A stretch of DNA of 15,204 nt, taken from the NCBI GenBank assembly GCA_002335115.1, contig DDCR01000098.1, positions 1 to 15,204 on the forward strand, written 5' to 3'. Within the stretch, counting starts at the first letter, position 1. Every line of letters starts with the position of its first letter. Shown piece after piece: positions 6,552 to 14,129 of the stretch. Below the pieces are notes generated by a model. It saw nothing but the letters and a program-made list of their open reading frames with translations, made no database searches and was not told the origin of the DNA. Position numbers and translations under genes: made by a program. This DNA comes from Oceanospirillaceae bacterium UBA2001. GTDB taxonomy: Bacteria; Pseudomonadota; Gammaproteobacteria; Pseudomonadales; Balneatricaceae.

Positions 6552-7883
6552 ATGCTAGGTCACCACTCTATACGGCAGTTTTTATTAGATATTAGCGTTG
6601 ATACTTTGCCATCAGCAGTTATTGAACAGGCAAAAGTTTGTTGCTATGACCTACTTGGTGCTGCGGTAGGAGGGGCCCGATCTGCCTCGGCATCTATGAT
6701 TACTCGGCATGCACAAGACCATTTTGCTGCTGGAACCAATATCACTGCTGTTCCACCGCTGCTAGGTGGTGCGAGTATCAGTCCTGTAGGGGCTGCTTTA
6801 GTCGGTGCAACCATGATTGATGCGTTAGATTGTCATGATGGACAGCGGGATACCAAGGGGCATGTCGGTTGTAGTATGCTGCCCAGCCTCATTGCTGTGC
6901 TCGAATCTCAGTCGCGGCCCGTGACGGGCTGTGAACTCATTAGTTTGATTGTTGCAGGTTATGAAATTGGAACCCGGGCGGGCATGGCACTGCATGGCAC
7001 AGTCACTGATTATCACACTTCAGGGGCCTGGGGTGCAATTAACTGTGCCGCGTTGACGGCTCATGTTCTGGGGCTTGATGAGGAATCATTCGAGCATGCT
7101 TTGGGTATTGCTGAATATCACGGTCCACGCAGCCAGATGATGCGCAATATTGACCACCCAACCATGTTAAAGGATGGGTCTGGTTGGGGTGCTATGGTGG
7201 GAACCTCGGCGGCATATTTGGCAGCGGAAGGTTTTACTGGTGCGCCTGCCATTACCATTGTGGCTGATGTTGCAGCGGTTTACTGGCAGGATTTGGGCCA
7301 AAACTGGCAAATTCTTAATCAATATTTTAAACCTTATCCCGTTTGCCGCTGGGCTCAGCCAGCCGTTGCGGCGTGCTTATCTTTGCGTCGGCAGCCTGAT
7401 TTTCATCCCGCTCAGGTAACGCACATTACCGTGTGGACCTTTCATGAGGGGGTACGGTTATTTAGTGATGTGCCTAACAATACCGAGCAAGCTCAGTATG
7501 CCATCAGTTTTCCGATTGCCATGGCTGTTCTCAAAGGTGTCATTAGTGCTGACGATGTTTATAGCGGTTTTAATGATCTAGAAGTACAAGACATGATTGG
7601 CAAAATCACTTTAATTGAAGACAAAAGTTATAATGAGGTGTTTCCAGCAGAGCGTTGGGCCCATGTGCGTATCCAAATGGCTGACGGTACAGAAATTCTA
7701 TCAGAGCCTCATGAAGCCATAGGTGACCCTCACAAGCCCATGCGTAAAACGCAATTCCATGACAAGTACATGAACTTATGTGAACCCGTGTGGGGCACCC
7801 AAAAGTCGCGTCAGGTGTTAGCCTATATTGAGCAACTGGAGAGGGGCAGCTTGGCTGGCTTATTAGCCTTAATTCGTAGCTAA
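6552..7883 (+). CDS. MmgE/PrpD-family protein (dehydratase, decarboxylase or epimerase)
   Basis: A 443-residue MmgE/PrpD protein. Members include 2-methylcitrate dehydratase, cis-aconitate decarboxylase and iminodisuccinate epimerase. Visible in order: the N-terminal helical domain with CYDLLGAAVGG, the active-site region DALDCHDGQRDTKGHVG (Asp90, Asp93, His104), His155 in DYHTSGAWGAI, Lys207 in MLKDGSGWG, and YFKPYPVCRWAQP. The last block usually has a His where this protein has Gln269. The start has GGAG 8 bases upstream. None of the other methylcitrate-cycle genes is near, so a role in propionate use is unlikely. The setting suggests an organic acid made from an amino acid or betaine. The family is certain and the reaction is open. 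Confidence 0.85.
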   Translation: MLGHHSIRQFLLDISVDTLPSAVIEQAKVCCYDLLGAAVGGARSASASMITRHAQDHFAAGTNITAVPPLLGGASISPVGAALVGATMIDALDCHDGQRDTKGHVGCSMLPSLIAVLESQSRPVTGCELISLIVAGYEIGTRAGMALHGTVTDYHTSGAWGAINCAALTAHVLGLDEESFEHALGIAEYHGPRSQMMRNIDHPTMLKDGSGWGAMVGTSAAYLAAEGFTGAPAITIVADVAAVYWQDLGQNWQILNQYFKPYPVCRWAQPAVAACLSLRRQPDFHPAQVTHITVWTFHEGVRLFSDVPNNTEQAQYAISFPIAMAVLKGVISADDVYSGFNDLEVQDMIGKITLIEDKSYNEVFPAERWAHVRIQMADGTEILSEPHEAIGDPHKPMRKTQFHDKYMNLCEPVWGTQKSRQVLAYIEQLERGSLAGLLALIRS

Positions 7884-7982
7884 TTAAATACTGAAAAGAC
7901 TGGAATCATAGGGCCTAATAAATCTTCCGATAAGTGGCATTTGAGGTCTTGTCCACGGGTCATTAAATCCTCAATAGATTAA

Positions 7983-8009
7983 CCCTCTTAAGTCGTATTA
8001 TTAAGGGGG
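7983..8009. terminator. Possible hairpin between convergent genes
   Basis: CCCTCTTAA (7983-7991) and TTAAGGGGG (8001-8009) are complementary except for one T-G pair, around a 9-base loop. They lie between the convergent MmgE/PrpD and AraC-type genes, where a bidirectional terminator would be expected. No good T-run follows on either strand, so the call is weak. Confidence 0.3.
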
Positions 8010-8080
8010 AACGATAACTCACTTTTATGGTAATAAAAGACCTAACTTGAGTTTGCGTAAGCCCCCATGCTTTTGCACTA

Positions 8081-9067
8081 TCATGCACCATTGTGCTGCT
8101 GAGCTTGCTGCTGGATCCGCTCTTGCCGGGGGGAGATTAAGAATTTCATGCGATAGCGCTTGGCTAAATAGGAGGTCGAATTAAAGCCACATGCGGAGGC
8201 AATAGTAGCCGAAGAAAGGCTTGTTTGCAGCAGCAGCAACTGGGCTTTGGTGAGTCTTAAATCTAGGTAATATTGTGCAGGTCTCAGGCCAAAGTGATGC
8301 TTAAAAAGCCGCTCCATTTGACGCAAAGATAAGTTTGATCTGCTCGCAATCTGTGCTTGAGAAATGAGGTCCTCTGTGTGGCTCTGCATTAAGTCAACAG
8401 CTTTGATTAGACCTGGGTGGTGAATGCTGAGTCTAGCCTGGGTGGCCATACGCTGCTGTGCATGAGCGTCTCGGATGCTGGGATGGATGCACTGCTCTGC
8501 CACATTTTTAGCCAGTTTGAGGCCGTGCTGTTGCGTGATGAGTTGGAGCATCATATCAAGGCCTGATAAACCTCCTGAACAGGTCATGAATCGAGTATCC
8601 ATTTCATATAACTCGCCAGTAACATTTAACAATGGAAACTCTTCCTTAAAACTATCAATATTCTCCCAATGTATAGTGCAGGGACTGTGTTGCAACAACT
8701 TGGCACGCGCCAGTAACAAACTACCCGTTGACGTGGATCCCAATGTTGTCGAGCTGCGTGATAAGCGTCTCAGCCATCGGCTAAGCGCTGGGTCATTATG
8801 GTTCTCCACATCGATACCGGCAACAACAATGAGCGCATCTAAGTCGTCTGTATCTTTCATATCACGCGTGGCAGCAACCTCTACCCCATTGCTGGCCCTC
8901 ACAGGCAAACAGTGTTTACTGTAAAACGACCATTCATACAAAATGGAATTACTCAAACGGTTCGCAATGCGCAAAGGTTCAACAGCGGCTGACATGGAGA
9001 GCATCGAAAACTGTGGGATAAGGAAAAACCCAATCATTGTCGGGCTGTTGGGATATTTTGGTTTCAT
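8081..9067 (-). CDS. GlxA/GbdR-type AraC-family transcriptional regulator
   Basis: A 328-residue regulator with two domains. Residues about 10-190 form a DJ-1/PfpI-like (class I glutamine amidotransferase-like) sensor: MIGFFLIPQFSMLSMSAAVEPLRIANRLS, ALIVVAG, and STSTGSLLLARAKLL followed by CTIHWENIDSFKEEFP. The usual nucleophile Cys is a Ser, so it is a sensor and not an enzyme. Residues about 225-318 are the double helix-turn-helix of AraC proteins, including SLRQMERLFKHHFGLRPAQYYLDLRL and a second helix-turn-helix ending in SPRQER. This is the architecture of GbdR, CdhR, SouR and ArgR, which activate genes for betaine, carnitine, sarcosine and arginine use. AAGGA precedes the ATG. It diverges from the MttB-like operon and is its likely activator. 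The inducer is unknown. Confidence 0.88.
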   Translation of the reverse strand: MKPKYPNSPTMIGFFLIPQFSMLSMSAAVEPLRIANRLSNSILYEWSFYSKHCLPVRASNGVEVAATRDMKDTDDLDALIVVAGIDVENHNDPALSRWLRRLSRSSTTLGSTSTGSLLLARAKLLQHSPCTIHWENIDSFKEEFPLLNVTGELYEMDTRFMTCSGGLSGLDMMLQLITQQHGLKLAKNVAEQCIHPSIRDAHAQQRMATQARLSIHHPGLIKAVDLMQSHTEDLISQAQIASRSNLSLRQMERLFKHHFGLRPAQYYLDLRLTKAQLLLLQTSLSSATIASACGFNSTSYLAKRYRMKFLISPRQERIQQQAQQHNGA

Positions 9068-9094
9068 ATTGGTTCCTTTGATGAGCTAAGGATA

Positions 9095-9123
9095 TTGGTA
9101 ATTTCATATTTATACAATATATT
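9095..9123 (+). promoter_or_regulatory. Candidate promoter of the MttB-hydroxylase-aldolase operon
   Basis: TTGGTA (9095-9100) and TATATT (9118-9123) are separated by 17 bp, with four and five of six consensus matches. The predicted leader is about 100 nt. The weak -35 fits a gene that needs an activator such as the divergent AraC-type protein. The -10 lies inside a perfect 12-bp palindrome. Confidence 0.4.
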
Positions 9124-9125
9124 GT
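9114..9125. promoter_or_regulatory. Perfect 12-bp palindrome over the -10 region
   Basis: ACAATATATTGT is perfectly symmetric and lies midway between the divergent AraC-type regulator and MttB-like genes, on top of the candidate -10. It could be an operator. AT-rich palindromes of this size also occur by chance. Confidence 0.35.
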
Positions 9126-9229
9126 CCGTTTGTTGTCGACTTAGTATTCTTTTTCTCAGGATTTGAATGCTATCGTCTATTCTATGAATCCATTACTGAG
9201 AGGCTCATATTAGACCTCAGGTGAATTGA

Positions 9230-10789
9230 ATGAGCCGCACTGTTGGTCGTCGTCGCAGAATCAAACAAGAAACACCTAATCCATGCGCTATTCACCAGCT
9301 TGAACGGCAGGTAAAGCGCAATCGTTTTGCCCCTATCCTTGCCTTGGAAGCAGAACAAGTTGAACTCATCCATGCAGCGTCTATGGACATACTCGAACAA
9401 TTGGGTATCGAAGTTATGGGGCAACAAGCCTTAGACTTGTTCAAGCGGGCCGGAGCTGATGTAGATGCTGAAGGCGTGGTGCGAATGGATCGAGCACTGG
9501 TGATGGAATGTGTCAGCCGAGCACCTGCGCAATTTACTTTAACCCCACGCAATCCAGCCAATGCATTGCAGATTGGATCGAACATAATCCACTTTGGGTT
9601 GACCTCGGGTCCTCCCAACGTGCATGACAGCATCAACGGTCGCCGTATTGGTAACTTTGCTGATTATCAACATATGATCCGCTTTGGCCAGTATTTCAAT
9701 GTTATCGATTTTTTTGGCAATCAGGCTGTGGCCCCCACAGACTTGCCACCAAACACTCGGCATTTAGACACCACGTTTGCAAATCTAACCCTAGCCGATA
9801 AAGTGTTCTTTGCCCAAGGCATTGGCGCGGGTCGTGTTAAAGATGCAGTGACCATGAGCGCAATAGCCAATGGCATGAGTCTGCCTGAACTAGCGCAAAA
9901 TCCAGCGACTATGACTAATATTAATATCAATTCACCCCGAAAACTGGACGACAGTATGGCTTATGGTGCCATGCAAATGGCACTCATGGGGCAGGCAGTC
10001 ACTGTGACTCCATTCACCCTGATGGGAGCAATGACCCCGACCACTATGGCTGGCGCTTTAGCACAACAAAATGCCGAAGCATTGCTAGGCATTGCCTTGG
10101 TGCAGTTAACCAAAGCTGGTGCTCCAGTAGTTTATGGTGGCTTTACATCAAACGTTGATATGCGTTCTGGCGCTCCAGCCTTTGGTACTCCAGAAAATTG
10201 TTTAGCCAACATGGCGAGCGGCCAAATGGCGCGTCGATATAACTTGCCTTATCGTACGAGTGCCTGCAATGCCTCTAACGCAGTAGATGGTCAGGCCGTA
10301 TACGAAACCCAAATGGCTTTGTGGGGCTCTGTCATGGGACATGGGAACTTGATTTATCATGCTGCGGGCTGGTTAGAAGGTGGTTTGGTAGCGTCGTTTG
10401 AAAAAATTGTTATGGATTGTGAAATGCTCCAGCACATGGCAATAATGTTGCAACCCCTAAAAATTGACCGTATTGAAATCGGTATTGAAGCCATGGATGA
10501 AGTGGGGCCAGGTGGGCATTTCTTTGGCTCTAGTCACACCATCGAACGCTATCAAACTGCTTTTTACCAACCGTTTTTGAGCGACTGGAAAAATTATGAA
10601 AGCTGGGTTGAAGCTGGGTCTAAAAATGCTACTATGCGGGCTACGGAAATTTGGCAGAAAATTTTAGCTGAATTTGAACCGCCAACGCTTGATTCGTCTC
10701 GGCGCGAAGAACTTGCAGCCTATGTGGCTAAGCGCAAAGAAGAGCTAGGAAGGGCTGAACCTATGCTGGAACCGATTGAAATAGGTTAG
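9230..10789 (+). CDS. MttB-superfamily (trimethylamine methyltransferase-like), non-pyrrolysine protein
   Basis: A 519-residue MttB-family protein, slightly longer than the typical 480-500. After an Arg-rich start (RRRRIK) come LIHAASMDILEQLGIEV, the TIM-barrel core with HFGLTSGPPNVHDSINGRR, VTVTPFTLMGAMTPTTMAGA, GAPVVYGGFTSNVDMRSG, and the C-terminal GPGGHFFGSSHTIERY. No in-frame TAG occurs, so pyrrolysine is absent. Characterised non-pyrrolysine members move a methyl group from quaternary amines (glycine betaine, proline betaine, carnitine, gamma-butyrobetaine) to a corrinoid protein. No corrinoid protein or reactivase gene is in the window. AGGTGA lies 5 bases before the ATG. It is the first gene of a plus-strand operon with the hydroxylase 33 bp downstream. 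A methylated amino-acid substrate is the best inference. Confidence 0.88.
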   Translation: MSRTVGRRRRIKQETPNPCAIHQLERQVKRNRFAPILALEAEQVELIHAASMDILEQLGIEVMGQQALDLFKRAGADVDAEGVVRMDRALVMECVSRAPAQFTLTPRNPANALQIGSNIIHFGLTSGPPNVHDSINGRRIGNFADYQHMIRFGQYFNVIDFFGNQAVAPTDLPPNTRHLDTTFANLTLADKVFFAQGIGAGRVKDAVTMSAIANGMSLPELAQNPATMTNININSPRKLDDSMAYGAMQMALMGQAVTVTPFTLMGAMTPTTMAGALAQQNAEALLGIALVQLTKAGAPVVYGGFTSNVDMRSGAPAFGTPENCLANMASGQMARRYNLPYRTSACNASNAVDGQAVYETQMALWGSVMGHGNLIYHAAGWLEGGLVASFEKIVMDCEMLQHMAIMLQPLKIDRIEIGIEAMDEVGPGGHFFGSSHTIERYQTAFYQPFLSDWKNYESWVEAGSKNATMRATEIWQKILAEFEPPTLDSSRREELAAYVAKRKEELGRAEPMLEPIEIG

Positions 10790-10822
10790 CACCTTCTTTG
10801 ATAGATAGTTTTAGGAGTTATT

Positions 10823-11491
10823 ATGTCGCGCGTTGCCTCCACTCAAGCTGATGCCAAGCAGATGCAAACTTGGCTTAACCACAAATTTGACACGGAGTCA
10901 GTTGCCCGTTTCAAGGCTGGCCCAGGTATTCAAAAGTTGCAATTAAAGTTTGATATCGACAAGTTACGCCAGTGTTATCGTGACATGCAAGGTCAACTGG
11001 AAGATTTAGGTTCAGGTTTTCATGTTATGGCCCTAACGCGGCGCCCGGGTGTCGAGCACCCCACTCCCGAGGACAACTGTGGTCGATTTTGGACTAGAGT
11101 GGATGACAGCTATGCTGAAGTCCCTCGGGACATTATGGTTGATGAGTCAGCGTATAGTGAGTTTAATCCACTATTTGCAGACACATATTTAGCCGAAGTT
11201 TACGAACAGCTTATTGCTCGATTTCCCATTGGCCGTATGCGAGTGTTGGGCAAAGATCCGTATAACTGCAATTCTTGGCACCGAGATCCAGAGCCGCGTT
11301 TGCACATTCCCATTATCAGTAACCCCGGCTCTTTATTTGTCGTCAACCACCATTGCACTCACTTACCTGCAGATGGGTCGGTTTATTTTACCGATACGCG
11401 TGGCTATCACACGGCTTTAAATGGAGGTGAAGAATCGAGAGTGCATATTGTGGCAGCGCTACCTTATGCTGGGCAGCAGGTCAGTGACTAA
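10823..11491 (+). CDS. Aspartyl/asparaginyl beta-hydroxylase-like Fe(II)/2-oxoglutarate oxygenase
   Basis: A 222-residue soluble protein with the jelly-roll core of the Asp/Asn beta-hydroxylase family. The iron ligands appear as His153 and Asp155 in NSWHRDPEPRLHIPI and His196 in DTRGYHTALNGG. Arg206 in ESRVHIV is the likely 2-oxoglutarate anchor, and Arg159/His161 belong to the family RxHIPI motif. There is no signal peptide or membrane anchor, unlike eukaryotic AspH. Small bacterial members include hydroxylases of free amino acids such as cis-4-proline hydroxylase. Its place between an MttB-like gene and a threonine-aldolase gene suggests that it adds a beta-hydroxyl to a free amino acid, which the aldolase then cleaves. 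AGGAG lies 5 bases before the ATG. The substrate is not known. Confidence 0.85.
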   Translation: MSRVASTQADAKQMQTWLNHKFDTESVARFKAGPGIQKLQLKFDIDKLRQCYRDMQGQLEDLGSGFHVMALTRRPGVEHPTPEDNCGRFWTRVDDSYAEVPRDIMVDESAYSEFNPLFADTYLAEVYEQLIARFPIGRMRVLGKDPYNCNSWHRDPEPRLHIPIISNPGSLFVVNHHCTHLPADGSVYFTDTRGYHTALNGGEESRVHIVAALPYAGQQVSD

Positions 11492-11518
11492 AAAGCATTA
11501 GGAAAACAGGTCTAAATT

Positions 11519-12580
11519 ATGGCAACACACTACCCATCGGCAGAAACACGAAGCTCAATCATCAATCCGATGATCATTGATCTGCGCAGTGATACGGTTA
11601 CGCAACCCAGCGATGCTATGCGTCAGATTATGGCAGACGCGAAAGTGGGCGATGATGTGTATGGTGATGACCCCAATGTTAATGCACTTGAGCACGAAAC
11701 TGCCGAGTTATTAGGCAAACAAGCAGGTCTATTTTTACCCAGTGGCACTATGAGTAACTTAGCTGGTGTGTTGGCTCATTGTCAGCGGGGTGAAGAGGTT
11801 GTGGTGGGTGATAAATACCACATTAGTTGTGATGAAGCGGCTGGTGTAGCCGTGCTAGGCAGTGTGGCTATGCACACACTGCAAACGGATGGATTCGGGC
11901 GTTTTGACCTAGAACAACTTAATGCTGCTGTGAAACCAAACGATTACCACTGTCCTATGACGCGGCTACTGTGTCTAGAGAACACAGTGGGAGGCTGTAT
12001 TCAAGATCAAGATCATATTGATACTTTGGTTGACTGTGCCAAATCACATGGGCTTGCTACACACATGGATGGCGCTAGATTGATTAATGCTGCAGTAGCC
12101 CAAAACTTGCCTCCAGCACGGTTAGTGCAGTCCATTGACACCGTATCTTTGTGCTTATCTAAAGGCTTAGGTGTGCCTTTGGGCTCTGTGTTAGTCGGCT
12201 CCAGTGTAGTCATTGAAAGAGCACGTAGACTGCGTAAGATGCTCGGTGGGGGCATGCGCCAAGCAGGTATTATTGCAGCAGCCGGCAGGTATGCCTTACA
12301 GCACAATATGGACCGGTTAGCGCAGGATCACAAGCGAACACAGAAGCTTGCCACAGCACTTGAAGGCCTGCAAGGGTTGCATTTTGACCGGGCTCGAGTA
12401 CAAACTAATATGCTATTTTTGCAGTCGCCACAAATGCCCGACTTAGCCAATTATCTGGCACAGCGTGGTATTGCTATCACCGCCATTGGGGAAAATTCTC
12501 GTATTGTTCTGCACATGCAAATCGATGATGCTGCTCTGCAGCAGATTACTGAGGCAATACAGGGTTTTTTCCACGAGTAA
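11519..12580 (+). CDS. ltaE: Low-specificity L-threonine aldolase-family PLP enzyme
   Basis: A fold-type I PLP enzyme of the threonine/beta-hydroxy-amino-acid aldolase family, which splits L-threonine or other beta-hydroxy amino acids into glycine and an aldehyde. Visible are [50 protein letters not shown] (152-159), the PLP-contacting HMDGARLIN (182-190) and the Schiff-base Lys215 in [12 protein letters not shown]. The 353-residue form starts at 11519 with AGG 8 bases upstream. E. coli LtaE begins at the equivalent of Met18 (11570), which has no ribosome site here, so I keep the longer start. It follows the hydroxylase gene by 27 bp in the same operon, the pairing expected for hydroxylation then aldol cleavage. 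A decayed partial copy lies just downstream. Confidence 0.88.
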   Translation: MATHYPSAETRSSIINPMIIDLRSDTVTQPSDAMRQIMADAKVGDDVYGDDPNVNALEHETAELLGKQAGLFLPSGTMSNLAGVLAHCQRGEEVVVGDKYHISCDEAAGVAVLGSVAMHTLQTDGFGRFDLEQLNAAVKPNDYHCPMTRLLCLENTVGGCIQDQDHIDTLVDCAKSHGLATHMDGARLINAAVAQNLPPARLVQSIDTVSLCLSKGLGVPLGSVLVGSSVVIERARRLRKMLGGGMRQAGIIAAAGRYALQHNMDRLAQDHKRTQKLATALEGLQGLHFDRARVQTNMLFLQSPQMPDLANYLAQRGIAITAIGENSRIVLHMQIDDAALQQITEAIQGFFHE

Positions 12581-12691
12581 CTTACTTCAGTATGTAAAGC
12601 CTGTGCACACGAAGGGGTCGACATATCAACCTTCTTAAAAATTTTAAGTCTCAGTTAAGGCCTGATGTAATGGCTTCATGATGGCTGATTA

Positions 12692-12870
12692 ATACTGCAA
12701 ACAGATGGATTTGGCTGTTTTGATCTTGAACCATTCAATGCTGCTTTGAAACCAAACGAAGACCGCTGTCCTGTGACATGGTGACAGTGTCTAGAAAACA
12801 CAGTGGGGTTGCATTCGGTCAAGATCACATTGAAGTTTTGGGTTTGTATCAAATCACACGGGCTTACTTA
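12692..12870 (+). pseudogene. Decayed internal fragment of a second threonine-aldolase gene
   Basis: This stretch aligns to about 11877-12060 inside the intact aldolase gene, at roughly four of five positions by eye. Translation gives LQTDGFGCFDLEPFNAAL, then KPNEDRCPVTW, an in-frame TGA at 12782-12784, then QCLENTVG, and ends near IKSHGL. The intact protein has [26 protein letters not shown] and AKSHGL at the same places. A net loss of a few bases and the stop show that it is non-functional. It has neither start nor end of the gene and lies 111 bp after the intact copy, before the convergent Old Yellow Enzyme. The rest of 12581-12879 shows no gene, only a palindrome CTTAAAAATTTTAAG at 12634-12648. 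Confidence 0.85.
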
Positions 12871-12879
12871 CAGGTCCCA

Positions 12880-13971
12880 CTAACGGCCGATAAATAACTG
12901 GTGCAATGGCGGCATGACCTGAGACATTTCAACGCCTAGTTCTTTAGCCGCATGGGTGGGCCAATAGGGGTCGTGGAGCATGGCTCTGGCTAAAAGCACT
13001 ATATCGGCTTGCTGATGAGCAATAATGTCTTCTGCTTGTTGAGCTTGGGTAATTTCTCCCACCGCCATAGACATTAAGCCACTGGCTTGACGTAAATCTG
13101 CAGCCATGCCTACTTGTTGAGCGATGCCCCCATTAATAGCACTGCGGGCCGCAGGTGTAGCGCCACCGGCACTGCAGTCAATCATGTCGACGCCTAGGGC
13201 TTTGAGCCATGAGGCCACTTCAATATTATCTTCAACACTTAATCCACCTTGAACCCAGTCGGTCATCGAAAGCCGCACTACGAAAGGTAGTTCTTGAGGC
13301 CAAACTGCGCGCATCTTAGCCGTGGTTTCAAGCAACATACGAGCTCGGTTTTTAAGGTTACCCCCATAATAATCAGTGCGCGTATTGACCAGAGGTGATA
13401 AAAAACTATGCAGCAAATAACCATGGGCACAATGGATTTCAAGCAATTCATAGCCTGCTTTTAGTGCCCTTTGAGTAGCCGCAACAAATTCATCTTGGAC
13501 TTGTTCAATGTCGTCCTGCTGCATGTGTTTTGGCGCTTTCCATAAACGTACACCATCATCATCAAAGGGTTGGTCTGCAGGCCCCATGATGTCCCATCCC
13601 CCTTGGGTATCTGTGAGGTGCTGACCACCCAGCCAAGGCACTGCACAACTGCCTTTGCGGCCCGCATGGGCCAACTGAACCCCAGGCACGGCGCCTTGGC
13701 TTTTAATGAAGTCGGTAATGGGCCTTAAAGCAGCCACTTGCATTTCATTCCAGAGGCCCATGCATGACGGTGTAATGCGGCCCTCAGGTGAAACGGCAGT
13801 CGCTTCTGTGATCACAAGGCCAGCGCCTCCCACAGCTTTAGATCCCAGTTGGGTCATGTGCCAAGCTTGAGCAATACCATCAATAGCTTGATATTGGCAC
13901 ATGGGTGCCACGCCTATGCGGTTACGTAAGGTGACGCTTTTAACAGTTAAAGGACTAAATAAATGAGACAT
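12880..13971 (-). CDS. Old Yellow Enzyme-family NADH:flavin oxidoreductase (YqjM/XenA type)
   Basis: A 363-residue FMN-dependent ene-reductase of the class III (YqjM-like) type. Visible are LFSPLTVKSVTLRNRIGVAP followed by MCQY with Cys25 and Tyr27 (the YqjM redox Cys position), QLAHAGRKGS, the substrate-binding pair His180/His183 in EIHCAHGYLLHSFLSP, the LVNTRTDYYGG motif, and the FMN phosphate region near IVLLARAMLHDPYWP. Such enzymes reduce alpha,beta-unsaturated carbonyls or remove N-methyl groups in the related dimethylamine and stachydrine demethylases. It converges on the aldolase operon and diverges from a RidA-family gene across a region with a perfect 17-bp palindrome. Its role may be reduction or detoxification of an unsaturated intermediate. 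A fragment of a second copy lies at 6229-6331. Confidence 0.9.
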   Translation of the reverse strand: MSHLFSPLTVKSVTLRNRIGVAPMCQYQAIDGIAQAWHMTQLGSKAVGGAGLVITEATAVSPEGRITPSCMGLWNEMQVAALRPITDFIKSQGAVPGVQLAHAGRKGSCAVPWLGGQHLTDTQGGWDIMGPADQPFDDDGVRLWKAPKHMQQDDIEQVQDEFVAATQRALKAGYELLEIHCAHGYLLHSFLSPLVNTRTDYYGGNLKNRARMLLETTAKMRAVWPQELPFVVRLSMTDWVQGGLSVEDNIEVASWLKALGVDMIDCSAGGATPAARSAINGGIAQQVGMAADLRQASGLMSMAVGEITQAQQAEDIIAHQQADIVLLARAMLHDPYWPTHAAKELGVEMSQVMPPLHQLFIGR

Positions 13972-14008
13972 TTGTGATTTTCCAAGGCGCTAATAATAGC
14001 AAAGTGGC

Positions 14009-14025
14009 AGACCATGACATGGTCT
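14009..14025. promoter_or_regulatory. Perfect 17-bp odd palindrome, operator candidate
   Basis: AGACCATGACATGGTCT has two exact 8-bp arms around one central base. It lies 38 bp upstream of the Old Yellow Enzyme start and upstream of the divergent RidA gene. Its AGACC/GGTCT halves recall, from memory, the NemR box that controls E. coli nemA, also an Old Yellow Enzyme, but the centre is wider. No NemR-like gene is in the window. Confidence 0.6.
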
Positions 14026-14078
14026 AAGCATAGGGTCAATAGGCTCGCTATCGTGCGACAAAAAAGTGTGATTTAGAT

Positions 14079-14108
14079 TTGCTTAAATATAGTTTTTGGT
14101 TTTATCAT
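14079..14108 (+). promoter_or_regulatory. Candidate promoter of the RidA-family gene
   Basis: TTGCTT (14079-14084) and TATCAT (14103-14108) are 18 bp apart, with four and five of six consensus matches. It would start transcription about 15 nt before the ATG at 14130, which supports that start over the earlier TTG in the same frame. Confidence 0.35.
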
Positions 14109-14129
14109 TGGGCTTTTGAGAACGCGATT

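Noticed and set aside
8475..8924. 149-codon plus-strand open frame opposite the AraC-type regulator gene
   Set aside because: It is antisense to a well-supported regulator, with no ribosome site or recognisable domain.
9230..10789. Pyrrolysine-containing trimethylamine methyltransferase
   Set aside because: The gene has no in-frame TAG. It belongs to the non-pyrrolysine branch of the superfamily.
12634..12648. Palindrome CTTAAAAATTTTAAG read as a terminator
   Set aside because: The centre is a single base, so it cannot fold as a normal hairpin, and AT-rich symmetry of this kind is common.
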